Of a stretch of DNA of 19,227 nt, positions 7,956-14,616 are shown one piece after another (position 1 is the stretch's first letter; every line of letters begins with the position of its first letter). Source of the DNA: Rhodocyclales bacterium. GTDB lineage: Bacteria > Pseudomonadota > Gammaproteobacteria > Burkholderiales > Rhodocyclaceae. The DNA lies in assembly GCA_021413665.1 (NCBI GenBank), contig JAIOPW010000047.1, positions 1 to 19,227 of the forward strand, written 5' to 3'. Below the pieces are notes generated by a model. It saw only the letters and a program-made list of their open reading frames with translations. It was not told where the DNA came from and did not search any database. The position numbers and the translations under genes are program-made.

Positions 7956-8072
7956 ATGTACATCGATCAGGTTTTCGCCCAGCACCCCGTCCATCCCGCC
8001 GACCTCGCCGTGTTCCTCGTCACCACCACCTTGTGCGCCCTCGGCGCGCTGATGCTGCCGCTGGCGGGGTGA
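7956..8072 (+). CDS. Small 38-residue putative membrane protein
   Basis: This ORF encodes MYIDQVFAQHPVHPADLAVF followed by LVTTTLCALGALMLPLAG. The first 17 residues are polar; residues about 18-37 form one hydrophobic helix. It has the AAGGAGG site at 7942-7948 with ideal spacing and lies 39 bases after rmuC in the same direction, so it is likely on the rmuC transcript. I do not recognise the family. The single-helix plan suggests an inner-membrane microprotein. The protein-like composition and the ribosome site support it; conservation is untested. Confidence 0.55.
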   Translation: MYIDQVFAQHPVHPADLAVFLVTTTLCALGALMLPLAG

Positions 8073-8119
8073 ACAGCGGACGATTTGCCACGGCAATCCA
8101 TCGCGGTTTAACTCGCGCC

Positions 8120-8125
8120 TATAAT
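8120..8125 (+). promoter_or_regulatory. Consensus -10 element TATAAT before the Bro-N gene
   Basis: An exact TATAAT in otherwise GC-rich sequence. No good -35 is seen at 16-18 bases spacing. Immediately upstream (8102-8117) is the imperfect palindrome CGCGGTTTAACTCGCG, and at 8082-8098 a GATTTGCC/GGCAATC inverted repeat; either could be an operator. The predicted transcript start falls on the A of an ATG at 8132. Confidence 0.45.
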
Positions 8126-8131
8126 TCGCCC

Positions 8132-8248
8132 ATGTCAAATTCATCGGTCGGCCTGGATGTCATAGTGTCCACACGGCTACCGACGAGCATCCCGCACGCA
8201 TCGGATGTGGAGGGCGGATTCATCGCGCGAGGAGGGGGAATGCCATGA
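8132..8248 (+). CDS. Possible leaderless 38-residue leader ORF
   Basis: The ATG at 8132 lies exactly where transcription from the TATAAT at 8120-8125 should begin, so the message would be leaderless. The ORF (MSNSSVGLDVIVSTRLPTSI...) ends at a TGA overlapping the ATG of the Bro-N gene by 4 bases (ATGA at 8245-8248), the usual layout for translational coupling. The peptide has no recognised domain and ends in a glycine-rich stretch that coincides with the Bro-N ribosome site, so its C-terminus is not shaped for protein function. It may be a regulatory leader peptide or chance. Confidence 0.3.
   Translation: MSNSSVGLDVIVSTRLPTSIPHASDVEGGFIARGGGMP
8230..8237 (+). promoter_or_regulatory. Ribosome binding site AGGAGGGG for the Bro-N gene
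   Basis: A strong purine match 7 bases before the ATG at 8245. It fixes that start and argues that the gene can be translated independently of the upstream leader ORF. Confidence 0.65.
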
Positions 8249-9093
8249 GCAATGTCAAGCTGTTCGAGTCCGCCCATATCCGCTCGGTCTGGAATGAGAC
8301 GGACGGCAAGTGGTACTTTTCCGTGGCCGACGTGGTGCAGGCGCTGACGGATTCCGCCAATGTTCGCGATTACATCAAGAAGATGCGCAAGCGCGAGACG
8401 GAACTCGACGCCAACTGGGGGACACTTTGTCCCCCCCTTGAACTGCTGGCGCCGGACGGCAAGCGAAGGCAGACGCAATGTGCCAATGCCGAAAGCCTGC
8501 TCCGCATCATCCAGTCCATTCCCTCGCCCAAAGCCGAACCCTTCAAGCGCTGGCTGGCCAGGGTGGGCTATGAGCGCCTGGAAGAAATCGAAAACCCGGA
8601 ACTGGCCGCCAAGCGCATGCGGGAGTTGTACAAGGCCAAGGGCTACAGCGACGAGTGGATCGAAAAGCGAGTGCGCGGCATCGCCATCCGCGACGAACTC
8701 ACCAACGAGTGGCAGAAGCGTGGCGTCAAGGAACAACGTGACTACGCCATCCTCACCGCCGAAATCAGTCGCGCCACCTTCGGCATGACGCCCGCCGAAT
8801 ACAAGGCCTTCAAGAGCCTCGACAAGCCGGCCGACAATCTGCGCGACCACATGACCGACCTGGAACTGATCTTCACCATGCTGGGAGAAGCTTCAACCAC
8901 CGAGATTGCCCGCAACCGGGATGCCCAGGGCTACGACCGGAACCGCGAAGCCGCCATCGAGGGTGGCGCCGTGGCTGGCACAGCCCGGATTGACCTGGAA
9001 AAGAAGTCCGGCCGGCGCGTGGCCACCCGTGAGAACTACAAGGCGCTTCCGGAGGCCGTGGTGCGCAAGAAGCTGAAAAGCAGGGAAGGCTGA
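8245..9093 (+). CDS. Bro-N domain antirepressor-like protein (DinD-like)
   Basis: A 282-residue protein with an N-terminal Bro-N domain (about 1-105): VKLFESAHIRSVWNETDGKW, then YFSVADVVQALTDS and later SLLRIIQSIPSPKAEPFKRW. The C-terminal half (RGIAIRDELTNEWQKRGVKE, then AILTAEISRATFGMTPAEYK, and MTDLELIFTMLGEASTTEIA) is the region that accompanies Bro-N in a widespread chromosomal family often labelled phage antirepressor or DinD-like. Bro-N domains bind DNA in phage and baculovirus proteins. No phage structural or integrase genes are nearby, so this is a lone accessory gene. Its composition (41 G/C of 60 at 8521-8580) lies between the chromosomal genes and the AT-richer pair downstream. 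Family firm, role unknown. Confidence 0.85.
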   Translation: MSNVKLFESAHIRSVWNETDGKWYFSVADVVQALTDSANVRDYIKKMRKRETELDANWGTLCPPLELLAPDGKRRQTQCANAESLLRIIQSIPSPKAEPFKRWLARVGYERLEEIENPELAAKRMRELYKAKGYSDEWIEKRVRGIAIRDELTNEWQKRGVKEQRDYAILTAEISRATFGMTPAEYKAFKSLDKPADNLRDHMTDLELIFTMLGEASTTEIARNRDAQGYDRNREAAIEGGAVAGTARIDLEKKSGRRVATRENYKALPEAVVRKKLKSREG

Positions 9094-9105
9094 AAGGGAG
9101 CGCGT

Positions 9106-9270
9106 ATGGCCAGAGTCAGGAGTCCGCTGACGACCGAATTTCCGTTCAAGGCTGAAATCAGCGAAGATGCGCAAGTTATGCTTAATGACGACATCTTTTG
9201 CCTGTTCGACAAGCCATCAAAAGTCGGTCCTGGCGCTACGGCGAGTGGAGTCCCCAACGACTATGTATAA
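9106..9270 (+). CDS. Short hypothetical protein (54 residues), possibly truncated
   Basis: The ATG at 9106 is preceded by a GAAAGGGAG purine run and starts MARVRSPLTTEFPFKAEISE, ending at TAA 9268-9270. It lies 12 bases after the Bro-N gene. The same frame stays open for 30 more codons after the stop (PLDKPRLGWIVVKLINDLAG..., to TGA 9361-9363) and that continuation looks protein-like, so the ORF may be the first part of an 85-codon gene broken by a stop. I recognise no domain. Confidence 0.45.
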   Translation: MARVRSPLTTEFPFKAEISEDAQVMLNDDIFCLFDKPSKVGPGATASGVPNDYV

Positions 9271-9386
9271 CGTCCTTTGGACAAGCCGAGGTTGGGGTGG
9301 ATCGTGGTGAAGCTCATCAATGATCTGGCCGGTCAGGTAAAGAAGGAGTTTCGGATTTCTTGACCTGTTACCACTGCATTTCAAAC

Positions 9387-9394
9387 AAGGAGGA
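9387..9394 (+). promoter_or_regulatory. Ribosome binding site AAGGAGGA for the parB-like gene
   Basis: A near-perfect site 8 bases before the ATG at 9403. A TTGACC hexamer at 9360-9365 could be a -35 element, but no good -10 follows at proper spacing. Confidence 0.7.
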
Positions 9395-9402
9395 CTCGGA
9401 AC

Positions 9403-10857
9403 ATGGCAGGCAATGAATGGCTGACAAAGCGTATCTCGGTTGCGAGCCTGCACCTTGACTCTAGAAACCCTCGGCTGGGCAGATCGACAGATGGTGCGTC
9501 GCCACGTGAGTTGATTCAGTATCTGTTTGAGCACGATAAGGCGATGGATGTTGCTGAGAGTATTGCGTCGAGAGGATTTTTTCCAAATGAACCTTTACTC
9601 GCGATTAAGAAGGCCGATCATTATGTCGTGGTAGAAGGTAATCGTCGGCTCGCCGCGTTGAAAGCACTGCGAGAACCAGGCCTCCTTGAAGGCGCAGCAG
9701 AGCGACAAGTCGAACGGCTTGCGCGACGAATTCATAGCATCGATTCAATAGCGAAAGTGCCGGTCATTGTCGCTCCAAATAGGCGGGCGACAGACCGACA
9801 GGTAGCCGGAAAACATGTCGGGACTCCAGTTCTTCCCTGGCAAGCAGAGAATCGTGCGAACTTCATCCTGGAGAAATTGGAAGAAGGTTATGACACGAAG
9901 GAACTGCTTGATGAGCTTGGCTTTTCCGCAGCAGATATTCAGTCCGCTAGACAAACAAAGGCGATTGCTGACATCGCACGATCACTTGATTTTCCGGAAG
10001 ACGTAAAGGCAAAGCTAGATAATCCCCGAACCAAGTTATTCACGACGATTGAACGAATCTTCGAATCAACGGTGGGGCGAGGTCACCTGAAGGTTGAGCC
10101 TGACGCAGAGCATGGATTCAGAGGGGTTACGGCAAAGCAAGAGTTCTTGCGTGGCTTTACCAAGTTGGTTACTGATGTCGCACTGGGGAGGCAGTCCTCC
10201 CGGACTCTCAACAGCAATGAAGATATCGGGAAGTATTTTAAGTCTTGGCTGCCCGGTGAGTTGCCAATAAGCAAGAGAGGCTCGTTCGTCCCAAGTGACT
10301 TAATTTTGGGAGATGCGAACACCAAGAAGATCACACGATTGGAGGCTAAGCCTGCCACAGCCAAGCAACCATCAATTCATAAAACCGTCCTGCCGAAGAC
10401 CTTTAAAGTTCGCTTTGGAAATGACAGATTGATTGACATTAGGCGCGAGCTCGTGAAGATGAACCGTGCCGATCTTCCCAATGCTGGCGCAGTCCTACTG
10501 CGCGTGTTTTTTGAGCTTTCTGTGCTGCATTATCTGGAACGGACTGGAGAGCTCTCCCGAATTACTCAGAGCCTGAAGGAGAAGGGGAAGCTACAGTTTG
10601 ATGCTCCGACTATGAAGCAGCTAATTCCAGAGCTGACTCGAATAGCTAAGGCGAAGCTCGGAAAGGCGGAAGCCACAAAAGTGGAAAAGGCTATCAAATA
10701 CGATGCGGCTGCCCCATTTACTTTGAGTGATCTTCACGCGTTTGTTCATCAGTGCGGTGACTTGCCGGGAGAGCGCGATATCTTGCAGTTTTGGTTACGC
10801 ACAGAACCGCTTTTCCGTTTGATGCTTGAGCAAGACGAAAGCTTAGCAAATCCATGA
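9403..10857 (+). CDS. ParB/Srx-fold N-terminal domain protein paired with a DNA methyltransferase
   Basis: A 484-residue soluble protein. The N-terminus (about 1-135) has the ParB/sulfiredoxin fold: SVASLHLDSRNPRLG, later GFFPNEPLLAIKK, and the signature VVVEGNRRLAALKAL with GNRR at 79-82, the phosphate-binding box of ParB-type proteins. A helix-turn-helix-like stretch follows at about 160-185 (EEGYDTKELLDELGFSAADI). The rest is helical; its last third (AVLLRVFFELSVLHYLERTG and LSDLHAFVHQCGDLPGERDI) recalls an all-helical HEPN-like domain but without a motif I can assign with confidence. It is not a plasmid partition ParB: there is no parA, and it overlaps the methyltransferase gene by 4 bases (ATGA 10854-10857). 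The segment is clearly AT-rich relative to the chromosome, indicating transfer. Proposed role: DNA-binding, NTP-using partner of the methyltransferase, by inference. Confidence 0.8.
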   Translation: MAGNEWLTKRISVASLHLDSRNPRLGRSTDGASPRELIQYLFEHDKAMDVAESIASRGFFPNEPLLAIKKADHYVVVEGNRRLAALKALREPGLLEGAAERQVERLARRIHSIDSIAKVPVIVAPNRRATDRQVAGKHVGTPVLPWQAENRANFILEKLEEGYDTKELLDELGFSAADIQSARQTKAIADIARSLDFPEDVKAKLDNPRTKLFTTIERIFESTVGRGHLKVEPDAEHGFRGVTAKQEFLRGFTKLVTDVALGRQSSRTLNSNEDIGKYFKSWLPGELPISKRGSFVPSDLILGDANTKKITRLEAKPATAKQPSIHKTVLPKTFKVRFGNDRLIDIRRELVKMNRADLPNAGAVLLRVFFELSVLHYLERTGELSRITQSLKEKGKLQFDAPTMKQLIPELTRIAKAKLGKAEATKVEKAIKYDAAAPFTLSDLHAFVHQCGDLPGERDILQFWLRTEPLFRLMLEQDESLANP

Positions 10858-11711
10858 AGACTGCCAGTCCTCTACGTTATCCGGGCGGGAAATCGGCCAT
10901 GTCGAGCTTGCTTCGCCAGATTAGAAAAGTGAATGGTCTTGGGTCATTTGAAATTGCTGAACCGTTCGCGGGCGGAGCCGGTGCGTCGTTATCACTGCTA
11001 TTCCAGGAAGACACTCCAACAGTCCATCTGAATGATGCAGACCTCGCCATTCATGACTTTTGGTGGACACTGGTGAATAGAGCAGAACCATTTCTAGAGA
11101 TGTTAGATACCGCAAACGTCGATATTGAGGAGTGGCTTTATCAACGTGAGATCTATCGAAGACGAGGGAAGGTTTCGCGACTGAGACGAGGCTTTTCTGC
11201 ATTTTTCTTAAACCGATGCAATCGGTCTGGAATCATCATGAATGGTGGGCCGATTGGTGGCGTTGAGCAGCAAGGAAAATGGAAGATAGATGCTCGCTTC
11301 AACAAGCCTGAGCTTCATCGGCGCTGTAAAAAGGTGTCTGAGTATCGTGACAGGATTGCCATATCCGGTATCGATGGAATTTCCTTCATTGGTATGCTTG
11401 ATCCAGCGTCGGTACTCTTTTTCATTGATCCCCCATATTTCGTTAAGGGAAGCCTTCTATATTTGAACCTACTGGATGCCGGCTACCATGCGACGCTGGC
11501 CTCCAAACTCAAGGGCATGACTGAGGCCGCGTGGGTTGTTACCTATGATGACTGTCCAGAAATCAGAGACCTGTATCAGGGTTGGGCGAACATAAGGCCA
11601 TTCGCGCTTCGATATGCGGCAGCGGAGCGAAGAAGTGGGAAGGAAATATTGATTACGCCAAAATGGATGGCGCTTCCAAACGAGCAAGATAGCTTGGCAA
11701 TAGCTTGGTAA
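10854..11711 (+). CDS. D12-class adenine-N6 DNA methyltransferase (Dam-like)
   Basis: A 285-residue enzyme expected to transfer methyl from S-adenosylmethionine to adenine N6 in a short DNA site. The D12 (Dam/DpnM) architecture is plain: RYPGGKS (8-14), the SAM-binding EPFAGGAGA (36-44), LNDADLAIHDFWWTL, CNRSGIIMNGGPIGG, and the catalytic DPPY (192-195). Its start overlaps the stop of the parB-like gene by 4 bases, so both proteins should be made together. No restriction endonuclease or mismatch-repair partner is recognisable nearby, so it is either an orphan methylase or works with the ParB-fold protein. The recognition site cannot be read from sequence. The gene is AT-rich like its partner, which points to a shared foreign origin. 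Confidence 0.9.
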   Translation: MKTASPLRYPGGKSAMSSLLRQIRKVNGLGSFEIAEPFAGGAGASLSLLFQEDTPTVHLNDADLAIHDFWWTLVNRAEPFLEMLDTANVDIEEWLYQREIYRRRGKVSRLRRGFSAFFLNRCNRSGIIMNGGPIGGVEQQGKWKIDARFNKPELHRRCKKVSEYRDRIAISGIDGISFIGMLDPASVLFFIDPPYFVKGSLLYLNLLDAGYHATLASKLKGMTEAAWVVTYDDCPEIRDLYQGWANIRPFALRYAAAERRSGKEILITPKWMALPNEQDSLAIAW

Positions 11712-11730
11712 GAGTTTTAGTCCGCTACGA

Positions 11731-11886
11731 ATGGGCATCGTCGTCGTTCACGCTGACAAAAGGCGGCCCTCGCGGAACGGCGACCAGGGGCATCCACTGC
11801 ACATCGCCGGCACTCGCGAGATGGAGCGCTTGCTGTCGACTGGTACCGAACCCGCTGCGGAATTCCTGAATGAGTTCCGGACGTAA
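11731..11886 (+). CDS. Short ORF between the methyltransferase and addB-like genes
   Basis: The ORF encodes 51 residues beginning MGIVVVHADKRRPSRNGDQG and ending MERLLSTGTEPAAEFLNEFR-T. The second half looks like an ordinary protein tail and has the GC-rich composition of the chromosome, unlike the AT-rich gene before it. No ribosome site precedes the ATG. It may be the surviving 3' end of a gene cut when the accessory segment was inserted, or chance. No domain recognised. Confidence 0.3.
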   Translation: MGIVVVHADKRRPSRNGDQGHPLHIAGTREMERLLSTGTEPAAEFLNEFRT

Positions 11887-11895
11887 TTTGGGTCT

Positions 11896-14616
11896 GTGAT
11901 GATCCGTCCCGACCTGCCCCGCGTGGCGCTGGCCGACCTGCCCGGCGGGCCGGAGCCGGCGGTGCTGTGCGCCACGGCGCGGCTGGCGGCCAGCCTGCGC
12001 CGTTCGCATGGCGAATTGCAGGCGGCCGGTGGCGCCACGATCTGGCAGGCCTTGCAGAGCGCGACGCCGGCGCAGTGGCTCGACCACCTCACTTCCGCCG
12101 CGCTGCTGCGCGGCGATATTCCGGCCGCAAGCATGGCCGGCACTTTTCTTTCGTGGCCGCAGGAGCGCAGCCTGTGGGAGCAGGCCATCGCGACGGACGC
12201 CGGCGCCGTTGCGGAACTGTTCGACCGCGAAGGCATGGCGCTGGCCGCGATGGAGGCGGCGAGTTTGCAGCGGACCTGGCGCATCGAGGTGCCCGAGGCC
12301 CTGCATGGCGCCGAATACCTGGCTTTCCTGCGCTGGCGCGAAAGCTTCAATGCGGCCTGCAAGGCGGGCGACTGGCGCACGGCCGACGACGTCCTGGCCT
12401 GGCGCATCGGGTGCATCGAGCGCGGCATCGGCGGCCTGCCGGCGCGGCTCGGGCTGGCAGGCTTCATTGCACCCGACCCGATCATTTCGCGCCTGCTGGT
12501 GGTGCTGGAAGCGCGCGGCGTCGAACTGTTCCAGCTCGATTTCGGGCGCAATGAAACGGCGCCGGCGACAGGCATCGAGCTGCCCGACGCCGAAGCCGAA
12601 TGCCTGGCTGCGGCGCGATGGGCGGCCGATCTGCTGGCGAGTGCGCCGTCGTCCCGCGTACGCATCGCGGTCGCCGACCTGGCGGCGCGCCAGCGCATGC
12701 TGGAATCCGCGCTCGAAGCGGCGCTGCATCCCCGCGCCGTCGGTGCCGGCTGGGCGGCCGAGGAGCGCGGCTTCACCTTCGCGGCGGGGGCGCCCCTGGC
12801 GGCCGAGCCGCTGGTCGACGTCGCCCTGCGCCTGTTGCAGCTCAGCGTCCATCCGCGCCGTGTGGCACAGGCCGGGTTCGGGGCGCTGCTCTGCGGCGCC
12901 GGCTGGTCGGCCGACATCGACGAGGCCGATGCGCGAGCCTGGATCGAAGCGGCGTTGCGCGAGTTGCTGCCGCCCGAAACCACCCTGGAGCGCCTGCAAC
13001 GCGCGATCGTACGGACAGACACCGGCTTGCGTTCGCCTCGCCTGGCAGCCCATCTTGGCGCGTTGCTCGACGCCGTGCGCGCCGCGCCGCGCCGTCAGTC
13101 GCCCTCGGCCTGGGGCGCGGAATTCGCCAAGCGGCTGGACGCCCTGGGCTGGCCCGGGCAGCGCGTCCCGCTGCCGGCGGAAGCGGCGGCCTGCGGGGAC
13201 CTGCGCGCGGCGCTGGGGGCCTTGCAGGCGCTCGACGCCATCCTCGGCCGTGTCGATGCCGGCGAGGCCTTGCGCCAGGTGCAGCGGCATTGCCGTGACC
13301 ACTCTTTTTCCGCGCCGCGCACGATCGTGGCGCCGGTGGAAATCTGTAGCCTGGCCGATGCCCTGGCCGGTGCGGTGGATGGGCTCTGGGTGATGGGCCT
13401 CAACGAAGGCGCGTGGCCGCCCGCGGCGCGACCGAATCCCTTGTTGCCCGCCGACCTGCAACGACGCGCCGGCATCCCCGCGGCGCGCGCCGACAGCCTC
13501 GCACTGGAAGCGCATAGCCTGCGCTCGCATTGGTGCGCCAGCGCGGGCGAGGTCGTATTCTCCTGGGCACAGCGCGAAGGCGAGCGGCCCCTGCGCCCCA
13601 GCCCGCTGCTGGCGGATGTTGCGCGCCGCGAATGGCCTGCCGTGCCATCGTCGTTGCCGGCAAATGCGCCGACGCTGGAGCGGTTCCACGATGCGAAGGC
13701 GCCGCCGGTCGGCGCCGATGAGCACATCCGTGGCGGCACTGCGCTGCTCAAGGCCCAGGCGGTCTGTCCGGCCTGGGGTTTCTACCAATATCGGCTCGGC
13801 GCCACCGTCTTGCCGGCGCCGACTTTCGGCCTTGACGCGCGCGCGCGCGGCTCGCTGCTGCATGCGGCGCTGGAGGAGTTCTGGCGCGGCCGTGCGCTGG
13901 CCGACCTGACGCGGATGGATGCGGCAGACCGCGACGCGGAGATCCGGCGCGTGGTGGCGCACGCCCTGGCCGAATTCGATCGCCGCGCGCCGGAGCCCCT
14001 GGCGCCGCGACTGCGGCAACTGGAAGAAAGCCGCCTGCGCGAGCTGATCGCCGTCTGGCTCGAAGTCGAGGCGCGGCGCCCGCCATTTCGCGTCGTCGCC
14101 TGCGAGGAAAGGCACGGGCTCGACATCGAGGGCCTGCCGGTGCGCGTCGTGGTCGATCGCCTCGACCAGCTTGACGACGGGCGGCTGGTGGTGATCGACT
14201 ACAAAAGCGGGCGCAATGATTCGGCCGATAGCTGGGCGGAGTCGCGCATGGGCGAACCGCAATTGCCGATCTATGCCGCGCTGGCCTTTCCCGATCGGGA
14301 GGTGGCGGCCGTGGCGCTGGCCCGCGTCACCCGCGACGATCCGGCCTTTCTCGGTATCGCGGAAAGCGAAGGCCTGCTGCCCGGCGTCAAGACGCTCGAC
14401 GGGCAGCGCAAGCGTTATGCCGAGGAGGAATTCCCGGATTGGAGCGCCCTGCGCCGGCTTTGGGCCGAGCGCATCAAGCTTCTCGCCCGCGAGGTGAAGG
14501 ATGGCGTCGCCGCCGTGGTTTTCGAGGACGCAAAGGCGCTCGACTACTGCGACGTCAGGCCGCTGCTGCGCGTCGCCGAGCGCAAGGCGCAGTTCGACGA
14601 GGCTGAAGAGCCATGA
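11896..14616 (+). CDS. AddB-like PD-(D/E)XK nuclease (TIGR03623-type DNA repair protein)
   Basis: About 906 residues, of the betaproteobacterial AddB-like family that partners an AddA-type helicase in double-strand break processing. Numbered from the ATG at 11899: the N-terminal and middle parts match an inactivated helicase, with no Walker A loop. The C-terminal nuclease shows RGSLLHAALEEFW (H655), RVVVDRLDQL (D753), VVIDYKSG (D767, K769) and the QxxxY motif QLPIY (Q788). The iron-sulfur pattern of AddB is incomplete: C623 (in CPAW) and C884 (in DYC) remain, but the positions expected for the C-x2-C and C-x5-C partners are L881 and L890. Either the GTG at 11896 or the ATG at 11899 can be the start; no strong ribosome site distinguishes them. 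The stop overlaps the addA-like start by 4 bases. Confidence 0.87.
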   Translation: MMIRPDLPRVALADLPGGPEPAVLCATARLAASLRRSHGELQAAGGATIWQALQSATPAQWLDHLTSAALLRGDIPAASMAGTFLSWPQERSLWEQAIATDAGAVAELFDREGMALAAMEAASLQRTWRIEVPEALHGAEYLAFLRWRESFNAACKAGDWRTADDVLAWRIGCIERGIGGLPARLGLAGFIAPDPIISRLLVVLEARGVELFQLDFGRNETAPATGIELPDAEAECLAAARWAADLLASAPSSRVRIAVADLAARQRMLESALEAALHPRAVGAGWAAEERGFTFAAGAPLAAEPLVDVALRLLQLSVHPRRVAQAGFGALLCGAGWSADIDEADARAWIEAALRELLPPETTLERLQRAIVRTDTGLRSPRLAAHLGALLDAVRAAPRRQSPSAWGAEFAKRLDALGWPGQRVPLPAEAAACGDLRAALGALQALDAILGRVDAGEALRQVQRHCRDHSFSAPRTIVAPVEICSLADALAGAVDGLWVMGLNEGAWPPAARPNPLLPADLQRRAGIPAARADSLALEAHSLRSHWCASAGEVVFSWAQREGERPLRPSPLLADVARREWPAVPSSLPANAPTLERFHDAKAPPVGADEHIRGGTALLKAQAVCPAWGFYQYRLGATVLPAPTFGLDARARGSLLHAALEEFWRGRALADLTRMDAADRDAEIRRVVAHALAEFDRRAPEPLAPRLRQLEESRLRELIAVWLEVEARRPPFRVVACEERHGLDIEGLPVRVVVDRLDQLDDGRLVVIDYKSGRNDSADSWAESRMGEPQLPIYAALAFPDREVAAVALARVTRDDPAFLGIAESEGLLPGVKTLDGQRKRYAEEEFPDWSALRRLWAERIKLLAREVKDGVAAVVFEDAKALDYCDVRPLLRVAERKAQFDEAEEP

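Noticed and set aside
8245..9093. Part of a prophage
   Set aside because: Only the Bro-N gene is phage-like; there are no integrase, structural, lysis or replication genes in the window.
9403..10857. Plasmid or chromosome partition ParB
   Set aside because: No parA neighbour and no parS-like repeats seen; length, helical C-terminus and coupling to a methyltransferase differ from partition ParB.
11725..14262. 845-codon reverse-strand frame opposite the addB-like gene
   Set aside because: Arg/Gln/Gly/Ala-rich sequence without domains, mirrored from a clearly coding GC-rich + strand gene; similar shadows occur at 42-1745, 5309-7024, 14544-16973 and 17001-18965.
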